Below are positions 46,841 through 64,000 of a stretch of 64,000 nt of DNA, one piece after another. Positions within the stretch are counted from its first letter, which is position 1. The number at the start of each line of letters is the position of its first letter. Both the position numbers and the translations under genes were made by a program. This DNA comes from Macrotis lagotis (lineage: Eukaryota; Chordata; Mammalia; Peramelemorphia; Peramelidae), in the NCBI RefSeq assembly GCF_037893015.1, contig NC_133658.1, forward strand, positions 283,861,746 through 283,925,745. The letters run 5' to 3'. Under the pieces are notes generated by a model. The model had not been told where the DNA came from, ran no database searches, and was given only the letters and a program-made list of their open reading frames with translations.

Positions 46841-47440
46841 AAAAAAAAACATGGCTAGACCTATATTCAGAGTAACTCATGCAAAGTGAAGTGAGAAAAA
46901 CCGGGAAATCATTGTACACAATATCAACAAGGTTGTAATGATTAGTAACTCTGAAAGATGGCTTCCTTGATCAATACAATGATCCAAGAAAATTCCAAAG
47001 TATTCAAGGTGAAAACAATGCTATCCACCCCCAGAAATAGAACTGATGAACTCTGAATGCATGCCAGTATAATTTTCTCAATTTATTTTTCTTGTTTTTT
47101 TCTTTAAAAAAAATATGGCTAATAGGGTATATGTTTTGCATGACTTTAGATAATTGATATATTGTGAGTAGACAGATGGGAAGAAGGGAGATAATTTATT
47201 TTATTTTATTTTTCTTTTTTTGGATTTTTCAAGGCAATGGGTTAAGTGGCTTGCCCAAGGTCCCATGACTAGGTAATTATTACATGTCTGAGGTCGGATT
47301 TGAACAGAGGTACTCCTGACTCCAGGGCCAGTGCTCTATCCACTGTTCCACCTAGCTGCCCCAAAGGGAGAGAATTTAGAAAAGAATGCCAAACATAAAT
47401 GATAATTATTTAAATGCAGCAAAAATAATTACATCACTTG
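46841..47440 (+). mobile_element. L1-type 3' tail fragment with nested SINE
   Basis: A second LINE 3' region directly follows the HAL1-type element: aactcatgcaaagtgaagtg, then gatccaagaaaattccaaag. A minus-strand SINE (47212-47364) interrupts it and the LINE text resumes as agggagagaattt. Confidence 0.7.
47212..47364 (-). mobile_element. WSINE1-type SINE
   Basis: Minus-strand copy with T-rich left end and ccacctagctgcccc at right. Nested in the L1 tail at 46841-47440. Confidence 0.88.
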
Positions 47441-47541
47441 CTTAGTGTTCTCTGTATGACCTTGGGCATATCACTTAAACTTCAAAGCCTCAATTTCCTC
47501 ATCTGTAAAATAAGGAAGTGGATGGAATGGCCACTGAGGTT

Positions 47542-47606
<65 letters not shown>

Positions 47607-47733
47607 TTTATTTTTTGCAAGGCAATGGGGTTAAGTGACTTGCCCAAGGCCACACAGCTAGGTAATCATTAAGTGTCTGAACTCGGGTACTCCTGACTCC
47701 AGGGCTGGTGCTCTGCAGCACCTAGCTGCCCCT
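47542..47733 (-). mobile_element. SINE whose poly-A tail became a (TTTC)n microsatellite
   Basis: Minus-strand SINE (body 47605-47733) with flanking actgaggtt at 47533-47541 and 47734-47742. The whole T-rich tail, 47542-47604, is now about 15 TTTC units. Nested in a MIR-like SINE (47440-47775). The SINE body lacks a few internal segments. Confidence 0.88.
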
Positions 47734-48129
47734 ACTGAGGTTCTTTTCATCTCAATGGCCCTATGATCTTCACATATGTGATTTTACTATTGCTTTACTT
47801 TCTGCCTACATTGCATTCTTTTATATTTTCTCTCTATACATTGTAGCTAATTTTTCAGGATTTCTTTCCCCATGATTAATGCAGATCTCTCCTTCACTTG
47901 ACTTTTCATTGCATGTAGTCTACACCATCACCCCCCCAAAAAAACCCCAAAAACTCAAACAAAAATCCCAACAAAAATTCAATTATAATCCACCTGATCT
48001 GATTCTCAAAGTGTTTTGTGTATTTGCAAACTAGAAATTGATAGAAACAAAGTCCATACTTACCATACACTTTGCCCCTCATCTAGGGTCTTCCAAATTA
48101 AGGTATCATTTGGCATAACATCACTCACA

Positions 48130-48300
48130 AGGTTAGAACTGGAAGGGAATGATTAAAAGCATCTGATCCCCCCTCTCCTTTTATAGATGAAAAACAGGAC
48201 TATAGAGATGAAATGATTTGCCAAGGTCACCCAGTAAAGCAGTCAGTGACTCAGTACTGTAATCCAGTTCTTTTGGCTTCCATTCAGTTTACTCACTCTA
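48130..48300 (-). repeat. MIR-like fragment
   Basis: Minus-strand ttagaactggaagggaatga, gatgaaaaacaggactatag, gccaaggtcacccagtaaag. Confidence 0.5.
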
Positions 48301-48834
48301 ATCCTATGACTTAACTAATCTTTTTTAATTTTCAAAGTTTCTCCCTCCTATGATTATAATATGAGGAAAACTTCCCAATAGCAATATGGTCAATTTCATT
48401 GAAGCAAAATGTTCCATGACATGTTTCAGTATCCAAGATAGATGAACTTTTAACTTGAACTAGAAGCTGAATAAACTGGTTATTTGCCCCATTCCAACAC
48501 CTCCCTATGGAGTTCAGAGCCTGGCACTCTTAATACTTGCTTATTAACTGATATTTTGTTTAAAAAACAAAAGAAAAATTCATCATAGGTGGCTGTCGAT
48601 ATCTACTTTCTTTAAAGGGGAGATATCATTCCTGAAATTTTAAAAAAACTGTCTCTGTAGAGTTCATCTTACTCATGTCTTTTAAAGTTTTTTTTTTATT
48701 TTGGGGAATTCTAGACTTTCTCAAAGTCTGTTGGTACATCAATGAATGCGGGGAAGAGGGTGTAGTAGTCAGGTTCCAACATACTTAAGAAGACATCCAC
48801 ATCACTTTGGTTAAGGTGGAAACAGGAAACTTGA

Positions 48835-48863
48835 TTTATTGAAAAAAACTATTACATTTTATT
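48835..48863 (-). promoter_or_regulatory. COL5A1: Paired candidate distal poly(A) signals of COL5A1
   Basis: Two minus-strand AATAAA hexamers, at 48858-48863 and 48835-48840, 23 bp apart, followed by T/C-rich sequence typical of a downstream element. Ancient repeats resume further left, near 48300. Confidence 0.5.
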
Positions 48864-49123
48864 CCTTTGTTACACAGGTTTAAAAATACTTAAAAATACC
48901 CCTTCCCTGGGCATTACAGTTAAATTTAATGACATGATGAATGGGCTCTGAGCAAATGCACAATACGTCATTTGATAGTATATTTCCAAGGGTTTTATGT
49001 ATTAGAATCTCTTCCATAGTTTTTTTCTTTTCTTCCTTTTAATCAACATCTATTCAAGTCATATATATTAGGGCAAAAAAATAAAATTACACAAAAAGAA
49101 TTTCTGCAAATATAAGAAGTAAT

Positions 49124-49129
49124 TTTATT
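49124..49129 (-). promoter_or_regulatory. COL5A1: Candidate proximal poly(A) signal of COL5A1
   Basis: AATAAA on the minus strand about 2.5 kb past the stop codon, followed by T-rich sequence. Its distance fits the usual COL5A1 3' UTR length. Confidence 0.45.
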
Positions 49130-51649
49130 GCCATATACCGTAACTAAAGTGGTCTTGGGAGGGGGGAGTAGGAGATATGGGACAAGTTTAGACTCCATTA
49201 CAAATTACAATAGTTTGAAGGCATCAACAGGAAGAGAAAAAAATAAAAATTACAAAGAAATTAAAAGGACAAAACTCCTTTGATGAGAAATCACAGAATC
49301 ACATGACCTAGGTAAAAATCACATGGTATGAACGCAACCATTCTCTATGGCTTTTCTCTCTTGAGGAGATGAATTTGCAAGCTTTTGGTTCTATGCTACC
49401 TCTTGGAATATGACTGCTGACCAGTCCAGGAGCTAGACTTTTCTTTGGCATGAACATCTATTTTTGCTTTATTGGAGGGGATTTGTGTGCCGCCCTTAAA
49501 GAATCTGCCATAATTTCCTAAGCTAGTACCATTTATCAAGTTGGGATGAGTAGATATGATGGGAGTCACCAAGGCAAAGCACCATAGCAGTCAGTATCCC
49601 AGCCTTCTGTGGCAAACTCAGCTACCACCCCAGTGGAACACCTTAGGAACCATTGGACTCTCTCCCTTAAAACTAACTCAAGTTTCCCTTTTCACAGATA
49701 GAAAGGGCATCATGTGTAGGTAACTTTTCACAGTAAATGATCCCCTTTCCTTCCTGACTCCTGGAGCCTACTTTCACCTACTCTTCCCAACTCAAACTTA
49801 GGCCCTACCCCACAAGGATGGATAAGTCATCTCCAAACTGACATGGAAGGGTGTGTTTCTACTACAGAGATCCAAGAAGAGGAATCTGCAGAAGAATGCA
49901 TCTGTGGCTTTTGCAGATGGAAATTCAAATTACTTACATGGAAAGAAGGCTGTGTGAAAACAGGATTTCTGGCAGCCTTGCTAGGAATTATGAAGCTAAT
50001 TGCACATTTCTCTGTCAAAGCTGTTTTTAAGGCAGCCCAGCTGAGACAGATCACATGATAACTGGACAGTTCCATCTTCATTTCAGTACAATGAACAAAC
50101 ATAAATTAGCACCACAAACATTCAGGAACTGAGTACAATCTAGGATAATTACAACCAGAGAACATGTATGAATGGTCTTCTCTTTTTTTCAAACCAAGTA
50201 AGAACACATAATACTTTCTACATGGGCATGATAAGCTATCAATAAGACACTAAGGGACAGGCAAAGAGGGAGGGTGGTGTGGGGATGAGTGCTTTCCACA
50301 TACTGAATGGGTATGAAGGTGATATGAATTTATATTAAGGTCCAGGGCATGAGGCACATATAGGCAACTGCCAATGCACAGAAAGTAGGGAGAATGCATC
50401 ATGGCTGGGCACCCCCAGTGTTGTATTAAGGAGTTCTTTAGATAGCACCACAAGAGAAGTGTTTAAAAAAAAAGCACCAATTTTCACTTATTTATAGAAA
50501 ACAAGATTTCCCTGTCATATACATTCTCCCATCAAGATCTGCAGGAAGAGAAAGAAAATGTGTTTTTTTTTGGAAATAACTGCAAATCAATTTAAACTTG
50601 ACTTTGAAGGGAAACATGCATAGAAAAGGCAGCACTGCATTTGGGTTCCTCTTTTATTGTTGTTTTTTTTTTTCCATTTAAAATGCTGAGTTGATGAAAA
50701 TGTCTCACGGAACAGTGGCACCAACATGAATTTGTTCGTTTGTTTGTTTTTTTTTCCATGGGCAGCCCTCTACAGCATTAATTCTTGCTGACTTGTATAT
50801 GTTTCCCTTCTGTGACAATTTCTCATTTGAGGGCTCCCATTGCTAATTAGTAATCAAGAGCAAGAATGGTATTCAAACAAGTTCTCCCTGTTTCTAGAGT
50901 TTCCCACTGGAATTGTGGTTTCATCTGCACATATGTTGAGAAGCCAGGAATACTTAACATTTATAATAATATACAATACAAATATTTACTTACAAACTTA
51001 CAAAAATATAAGCACCTTTAGTACATGGCAAAGGTATACACAGAACGACATTTAGCAATTATCTTTGTGGGGGGATTTTTTTTAATAAATGGAAGCACTA
51101 ACAATTACGGAAATGACCTTTACAAAATTTGCTTCAGAACATTTTTTGAAGGTCAAGGTGAATCGTAGATTTTCAAGTTTCTTTTGTTATTTCTAAAAAC
51201 AAAACATGGTCCATAAACACTGATTGGTTGCAAGCTTGTTAAGAAAAGTCTTTGCCCCATTTTTTTTGACATGATATGTTAGAGTAGATGAAATGTGAAG
51301 TCCACAGAAAAACTGTAAAAAGAAGCATTTGTGGGATGTACAGTACTTGGCTTTTGATTGGTTGCCTGCCATGGATGGTTCATCTAGATCATGTGATTCG
51401 GTTCCTATTAAGGATAGGGGTTCTCTCTTTGTTTCATTCTTTCTCTTGTTTTTAGGTTCAACACAGTGAGTGCAGTGGCACAGTTGAATTTAGGTGGATT
51501 GGAAGGGAATGGGGTGGACTTAAAAAAAAGAGACCATTCGCTGTCCAGTATCAGAATGCGCATGTAACACGCAAAAAAAAAAAAACCACAACAAAAAATG
51601 GTGAAATGAGGTTACGAGGTTGCTCATTTGGAGACTAGTTTTGGGTGAC

Positions 51650-58865
<7,216 letters not shown>

Positions 58866-59573
58866 CTAAAGGGTATTGGAGACAAGTAGGACAGGAAAAA
58901 CTAGGCAGTGACATAACAATAATAAATACCCCATAAAATTCTGGCACTTAAATATAATACTTTATGCTTTACACATTGTAGCCCCATTTTTTCTATCATT
59001 TGAAATACAATGTAAAATCAGAATTATATAGTTTTGAACCACATGAACATACTTGTAGATTATCTTTTTTTTTTAATGGAAATAAAACCTTAGGAATTCA
59101 CAGGTTCAAAAGGAACTCTCATTTTTTTTTCATGGGAAGCATCATGCTCTATACTTGCCCCACAGTGACATCTAATTTCCTTTTTTATTAGATGGTAGCT
59201 GCAAAGGGCAAGGACCCTGTCTTTATTTAAATTTTGTATCTCAATCAGTGTTGAATACAGTGCTCTGCACAGATTAAGAATTTATAAATTTTAAGGAACA
59301 TTGTCCAATTAATGAATAAATTCTCAATGGCCAAAGTCTGAATATCCAAAATTTGAGGTTCAGTTTAAGTCTCACTTATACTACTAAGCCTTCTTGACCA
59401 CCTCATCCCTCTATCATCTCTATTTTATTTGAATTTCTAAGTATTGATTTTCTGTAATTTGGCTATCTTGCCTTGGTTTTAGACTGTTTTGTGTTTGTGA
59501 TTCTCATTTCTCGAATGAGATAATAAGATTTCAGAGGCACAGACTATCTTACATTTCCTTTATCTTTTCTAGG

Positions 59574-59627
59574 GGATCATATTTGTACTTCTGTACCTTT
59601 CATAGTCCCTAGCACAGGAATCTTGTA

Positions 59628-59685
<58 letters not shown>

Positions 59686-59750
59686 TTTTCCTTTAAATTA
59701 AGGATTATACTAATTGTCTTTGGATAATAAAAGTAACAGGCAATTCTGAA
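59574..59750. repeat. AAT-containing repeated block, copy 1
   Basis: Matches 62181-62339 on both sides of an AAT tract: left tttcatagtccctagca, right tattttcctttaaatt and gtctttggataataaaagta. The tract here (about 59628-59685) is longer. Confidence 0.85.
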
Positions 59751-61149
59751 TCTGTGACTTAAAGTAATCAGACTGAGGACCTTGCAGAACAAGTCTGTCA
59801 CATACACAAGACCTACACCTTCAGTAGGGAGTCAACAGGTTTTTGCAAAAAAAGTCTTCAGATAAATAACAGATTTGGTGAAATGCTCCAAAATGAGCAT
59901 GTTGCTTTGTTAAGGATGTCATATAACATTCAGAAGGTTGCATATCAATGTTGAAGGATGGGAGAGAGAGTAGGGAATATGGAATACTAGGAGCTTAGAG
60001 TTTGGTTATGGGATCATCATCAATATTGTCAGTTCTCCAACTCACACCAAAGGGAAGGAAACAACAGAAAGAATATCTCTGAATAATGGTGAATATCAAA
60101 GGTATGCTTATCAGGCTGTGGATTACACTGTGGATTTTCCTGTGTTTTGGAAATAGATTAATCCTAATTGGGTCATTCTTAGAATCATAGCAAAGTGAAT
60201 TTGCATTCCTTAAGACCATTGTAACAGCAAAATTAGAAAGATTTCCAGAAGAGTGAATTTAACCTGAGTTTTCATATTTTTTCAACAAATTTCAAGATCA
60301 TAAAATTGATAAGTAAAATTGATCATCAAGAACCCTTTGCCAAATAAGACAAGAATTGTTTCATCTGTGCCACTGGAAAATGAAGAAACCCAAACTCAAT
60401 TTAAAACATGAGAAGATGCTCTGTCTCAATATATCTCTGCCAACAGAGCTTGAATTCTGGAGCCCTCTCTGAAGGGTCGCATGTGGGCCTTGTTCCCTTT
60501 AAAACATTCTGGGGAAACTGCTAGGGAAGTCAAAGGATTCAGACATCTGGAGATCTCAGTATCATTTGAATATACATAGGTTCTCAAGTGCAAACTTTCT
60601 AACCCTGTTTGTATCAAGGAAAAATATCTCCAATAGGCAGACTCCAGCCTAGCATTTCATTCTTCATATGGGTGCATATTTTCTTCTATGGCTACACATT
60701 TGGTATTGAAAAGAAGCTGGTTTACTAAATGTCTTAGAAGAAATAATCCCAGAACCTTAAGAGACAAAAAATCCTCTCTAAGTTTTCCCTAAAGAGTCAT
60801 GGAACAATGATCAGGGGTGACACCATCTTCCTTGACTCTAATAGCAGTAGATAACTGAAATAACTTTTTTAATGTTAGGTGTCATTGAAATAGCTTATCA
60901 ATCAAAGACTACTGAGTGATGTCTCCTATGTTTGCGGCACCATTCAGACACTGGAGAAGGGAATACCTGGAAATATAAGATACGTAAGGAATATAGATAG
61001 GTAAGCATAAACATATATGAAGAGATATCATGAAACAAAGCAATTGGTCAGTATGTCAAGAACTTGTGATTTCATGAGTGAAGAAATTTCTACCACTCAT
61101 ACTGTTGACAATTTATCAATATAATTTTGTATTTAAGCCTCAATTATCT
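59751..61149. other. COL5A1: COL5A1 intron, unclassified
   Basis: Should be intron upstream of the penultimate exon. No collagen or propeptide exon is readable here. Confidence 0.5.
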
Positions 61150-61360
61150 GTGAGACAGAACCATTTATAGCATCATAGATACAAAGCTTGATGGTGACTT
61201 GGAGACCATCTGGCCAAACTCCCCCATTTCACAGATGAGGAAGCAGAGACCCATGAAAGTTAAGTGGCACAAAGGTCACAAAGTTAGCAAGTGTTAGGGG
61301 TAGAATTTGATCTCAATTTTCTTTAATTTCAGACTTGAGGTTTTTCTATCATATCACAAT
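61150..61360 (-). repeat. MIR-type SINE in COL5A1 gene
   Basis: Minus-strand ttcacagatgaggaagcaga, taagtggcacaaaggtcaca, agaatttgatctcaattttc. Confidence 0.6.
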
Positions 61361-61819
61361 GTCCACAGGAAGGAGAGATTTGTTCTGTCTGGAAGTTTTC
61401 ATGGTGGAGGTAGAAACTGAACTGAATTGGGTAGAGTTCAGTATACGTTTTTAAGAACTGGGCAAGTTACATATATGTAATTCATGGTTATACTTGTAGT
61501 TCTCTAATTGGATTGAAATCCTAAAATAGGGTGAAAAGTAACCAAAAGTAGACTGTGATTCTGTTGCTTGAATCTTAATTCCTAGGGAAACCCTTGAGTC
61601 CTGATGAGTTCAGAATACAGGTATATGAACAGTTCTAGAGTGGGAATCTCCTCCTGAGCAAATGTCAGTGAGGTTTGGCTCTAATAAAAAGGTCCCTAAA
61701 TTGCTTGGCATTAAAACCAAAGGGCAGGCTCACAGAGAATCTAGTTATGGGTACATACAATTTACTGGAAAACTCCTTTAAAAATATCTTAGGTCAAACT
61801 ATTGAAACCAATGCTGATT

Positions 61820-62180
61820 CTCAGAATGTGAGAACTAGAAGGGACCTCAAAGACCAGGTAATTTAGTATTCTCTCTGTGCATCCAGATTTTGTTTGAAGA
61901 CTTCCATTGAGAGGGAAACTATGATATTATAATCTATTACTGGAGATCCCTAATTGTCAGGAAATTATTATTTACATTAAATCTAAATTTGCTATTTTTG
62001 TAACTTCCATCCACTGCTCCTCCTCCACACTCAAGTGGAATGAAATTAATCCATCAATATGATGACTTTTGAAGACAATTATCATTTTTCTTCAGTCTTC
62101 TCATCTTCAGGTATTAATTGTTCCCCATATAGTGAGAACTTGAAACCCTTGATCATTTTTTGCTGACCCTCCTCTGGAGA
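61820..62180 (-). repeat. CR1/L3-like LINE remnant in COL5A1 intron
   Basis: Minus-strand order: ctaattgtcaggaaattatt, tcagtcttctcatcttcagg, gctgaccctcctctggagag. This resembles the CR1/L3 3' region. Confidence 0.5.
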
Positions 62181-62243
62181 GGATTATATTTATACTTCTG
62201 TGCCTTTCATAGTCCCTAGCATAGGAATCATGTAATTGATGAC

Positions 62244-62274
<31 letters not shown>

Positions 62275-62339
62275 TTTTCCTTTAAATTGAGAATTATGCT
62301 AGTTGTCTTTGGATAATAAAAGTACCAGGCAACTCTGAA
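62181..62339. repeat. AAT-containing repeated block, copy 2
   Basis: Direct paralogue of 59574-59750 with a shorter AAT tract (about 62242-62272) and a few substitutions. It begins exactly where the CR1/L3-like remnant ends. Confidence 0.85.
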
Positions 62340-62359
62340 ACAAAAATTTTGTTTGGTTG

Positions 62360-62495
62360 GGTTTTTTTTTTTTGTAAGGCAATGGAGGTAAGTGATTTGT
62401 CCAGGGTCAAATAGCTTAGTAAGGTCAAATTTGAACTCAGATCCTCCTGACTCCAGAGCCATTGCTCTACTCGCTGTACCACCTGGGTGCCCCCT
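62360..62495 (-). mobile_element. Diverged WSINE/MAR-type SINE
   Basis: Minus-strand copy with oligo-T left end and ctgtaccacctgggtgcccc at right. It abuts the AAT-containing repeat ending at 62339. Confidence 0.75.
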
Positions 62496-62869
62496 CCCCC
62501 ATTCTTTAAATTATTAATGCTCAAAATCTGATTATCACATCTGAATATAATGGTCAAATTGTGATATGATCAAGGCAAAGTACAACAAGGGTAAAACATT
62601 CCTAGTTCCTCTCCATGAAAATGTCTGAGGACTGAAGTTGATCTGAAAAAAAAAATGGGAATTTTAGTAAGCTAAAAACTCAATATGAGTCTACAATGAG
62701 GTATGGCAGACAAAAAAGTTAATGGGATCTTAGACTATATTAAGAAAAGTTATAGTTTCCCAGAAATAGGAAGGCATCTAATCTGTCTTTCCTCCACTAA
62801 ACAAGAACTTGATGTTAAAAAATGATGGGCCAAATATAGTGGGGGGAAAATTAAAGCAAACTATGGAGT

Positions 62870-63010
62870 TTGGGGTTGAAAAACTTGAGATCAAATCCTG
62901 GGTTGTAACTTTTGGCAATTTATTTCAACTATCTGAGCCACAATTTATTCATCTATAAAATGAAGGATAAATATAATAATCTCTAAGATCCTTAAAAGTC
63001 TAATATGGGG
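62870..63010 (+). repeat. MIR-like fragment in COL5A1 gene
   Basis: Plus-strand gatcaaatcctgggttgtaa, ttcatctataaaatgaagga. Confidence 0.5.
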
Positions 63011-64000
63011 TGATTTTGTTTCAGACTACAAAACATACAAACATTTAATTATTCATTTTAATGCTATTATACTTTTTGAAGATGTGAGTTATCTTTTATT
63101 CAATTTTATGGCATTTCTCCAACTTAAAATCACTCAATTTTTAAAAATCAAGATTATAACTAATTTTTTTCTTTCAATGAGATTTTTTTGGGGGTAGGGT
63201 GAGATTTAAGGGAAAATTTGGTGATCCTGTAGACAGACTTGGTAAGGGTTTGCACATTCATTGCTAAGGATAATTTCCTTAGACAGCAACATTTCTGTTT
63301 CTTTCCTTAATTAAAAAACAAAGCAAGTGTTCAGTGGTTTCAGAGTTCCCCGGCTGACTTGATGGCCCAAAATGGGTCTAGACAAATCAAGTTCAAGGAA
63401 TATATAAGTAAAAGAATGGTATACAAACCAGATATCAGGATGCAGCTGGGTGGTCCTTCTGAGAGGGAAATATGACTGACTATGAGAAAGAATGCATGCC
63501 AGAGGGAAGAGATCAGAGGAAAATCACTAGGGCACAGAAGGATCTGAAACAAGAAGCTGCTTCTTTAGGGGCAGCCTGCCAACAGGATGGAATTTTCATG
63601 AGATATCACCTTCTTTTCTAGGTTGCAGCTCTGTGGGGGAAGACCACCACAGTTCACTGGAATGAGGCCTTTTCCCCAGATGGAGGAACAGAAGTCCCCA
63701 GGCAATTTTAGTTCCACCTATTATGTCTGTGATAGCAAAGATAAACTGCAACATCCTACAAGGAGTGGTTCTCATTGAATACTTAGGCATCTGCAGATGC
63801 TGAGGATGGGGTTGGAGGAATAATGATTTGGAAGCAACAATAAGAGAAGCAGGTATTTTTCTTTGAATTTTGAGCAATAGGTCAAACAAAAGGTTCAAGA
63901 AAGTTTTGTGATAATCGAGAAATGAATAGCCTACCCTCTTCTCCTTTAATGGAGCTTTGTAAGGAGGGGGCTCTGATGGACAAAATTCTTCTACAATCTG
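63011..64000. other. COL5A1: COL5A1 intron, unclassified
   Basis: No exon recognised up to the window edge; frames at 63340-63552 and 63596-63898 on minus lack collagen features. Confidence 0.5.

Larger units (their letters stand above)
48815..51649 (-). other. COL5A1: COL5A1 3' UTR
   Basis: About 2.5-2.8 kb downstream of the COL5A1 stop with no SINE or LINE insertion, in sharp contrast to both flanks. This suggests constraint, and the length agrees with the long 3' UTR known for mammalian COL5A1. The exact end depends on which poly(A) signal is used (49124-49129, or the pair at 48858-48863 and 48835-48840). Short open frames here, such as 49827-50102 minus, are treated as chance. Confidence 0.7.

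Noticed and set aside
47438-47653. Frames rich in SFFL / KKER
   Set aside because: Translation of the (TTTC)n tail of a SINE.
49827-50102. 91-codon frame in the COL5A1 3' UTR
   Set aside because: Starts far downstream of the COL5A1 stop and shows no domain; treated as chance.
59577-59807. Frame with poly-I
   Set aside because: Translation of the AAT tract in the repeated intronic block.
59000-64000. Search for the preceding COL5A1 propeptide exon
   Set aside because: No frame with propeptide motifs and a GT donor was found; it must lie to the right of the window.

Overview
The window is a marsupial nuclear segment. It has split genes with GT-AG introns, no compact operons, and most of its length is interspersed repeats. 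These repeats are marsupial in character: young L1-mobilised tRNA-derived SINEs of the WSINE1/SINE1_MD kind (core GGCAGCTAGGTGGCGCAGTG, TAATTACCTAGCTGTGTGGC, oligo-A tail, 11-15 bp target duplications), older MIR/MAR1-type SINEs, and L1/HAL1-type LINEs. I cannot fix the genus from sequence alone.

Two protein genes are present, both transcribed right to left. At 0.5-9.7 kb lies a ficolin gene, a soluble collagen-plus-fibrinogen-domain lectin of the complement lectin pathway. It has eight coding exons with good splice sites, a signal peptide and a TATA-like box. All exons read cleanly except exon 3, which is 55 nt instead of 54: a run of seven C shifts the frame and leads to a stop in exon 4. 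The shift may be a real disabling mutation, a polymorphism or a base-calling error. At 48.8-58.9 kb lie the last two coding exons of COL5A1 (C-propeptide of collagen alpha-1(V)), with a long repeat-poor 3' UTR. Earlier COL5A1 exons are not visible up to 64 kb. The order COL5A1 then a same-strand ficolin matches the human 9q34 arrangement, so the window is syntenic with COL5A1-FCN.

The roughly 39 kb between the genes holds no gene I can support. It contains an L1 with an internally deleted ORF2 (27.7-31.1 kb), an ORF2-bearing L1 interrupted by two SINEs and an LTR-like piece (37.5-42.4 kb), and a HAL1/L1-type element with another LINE tail nested inside it (43.7-46.8 kb). It also contains a Tigger-like DNA transposon with TA duplication (36.3-37.1 kb), two of the window's three hAT-type short elements with 8-bp duplications, and many microsatellites.

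The most unusual observations are the ficolin frameshift in a phase-symmetric exon, a 90-bp block repeated with one mismatch 2.8 kb apart, a diverged 0.7-kb block duplicated 7 kb apart, and a repeated AAT-containing block in the COL5A1 intron. I found no convincing new protein system. The two genes are linked only by synteny.
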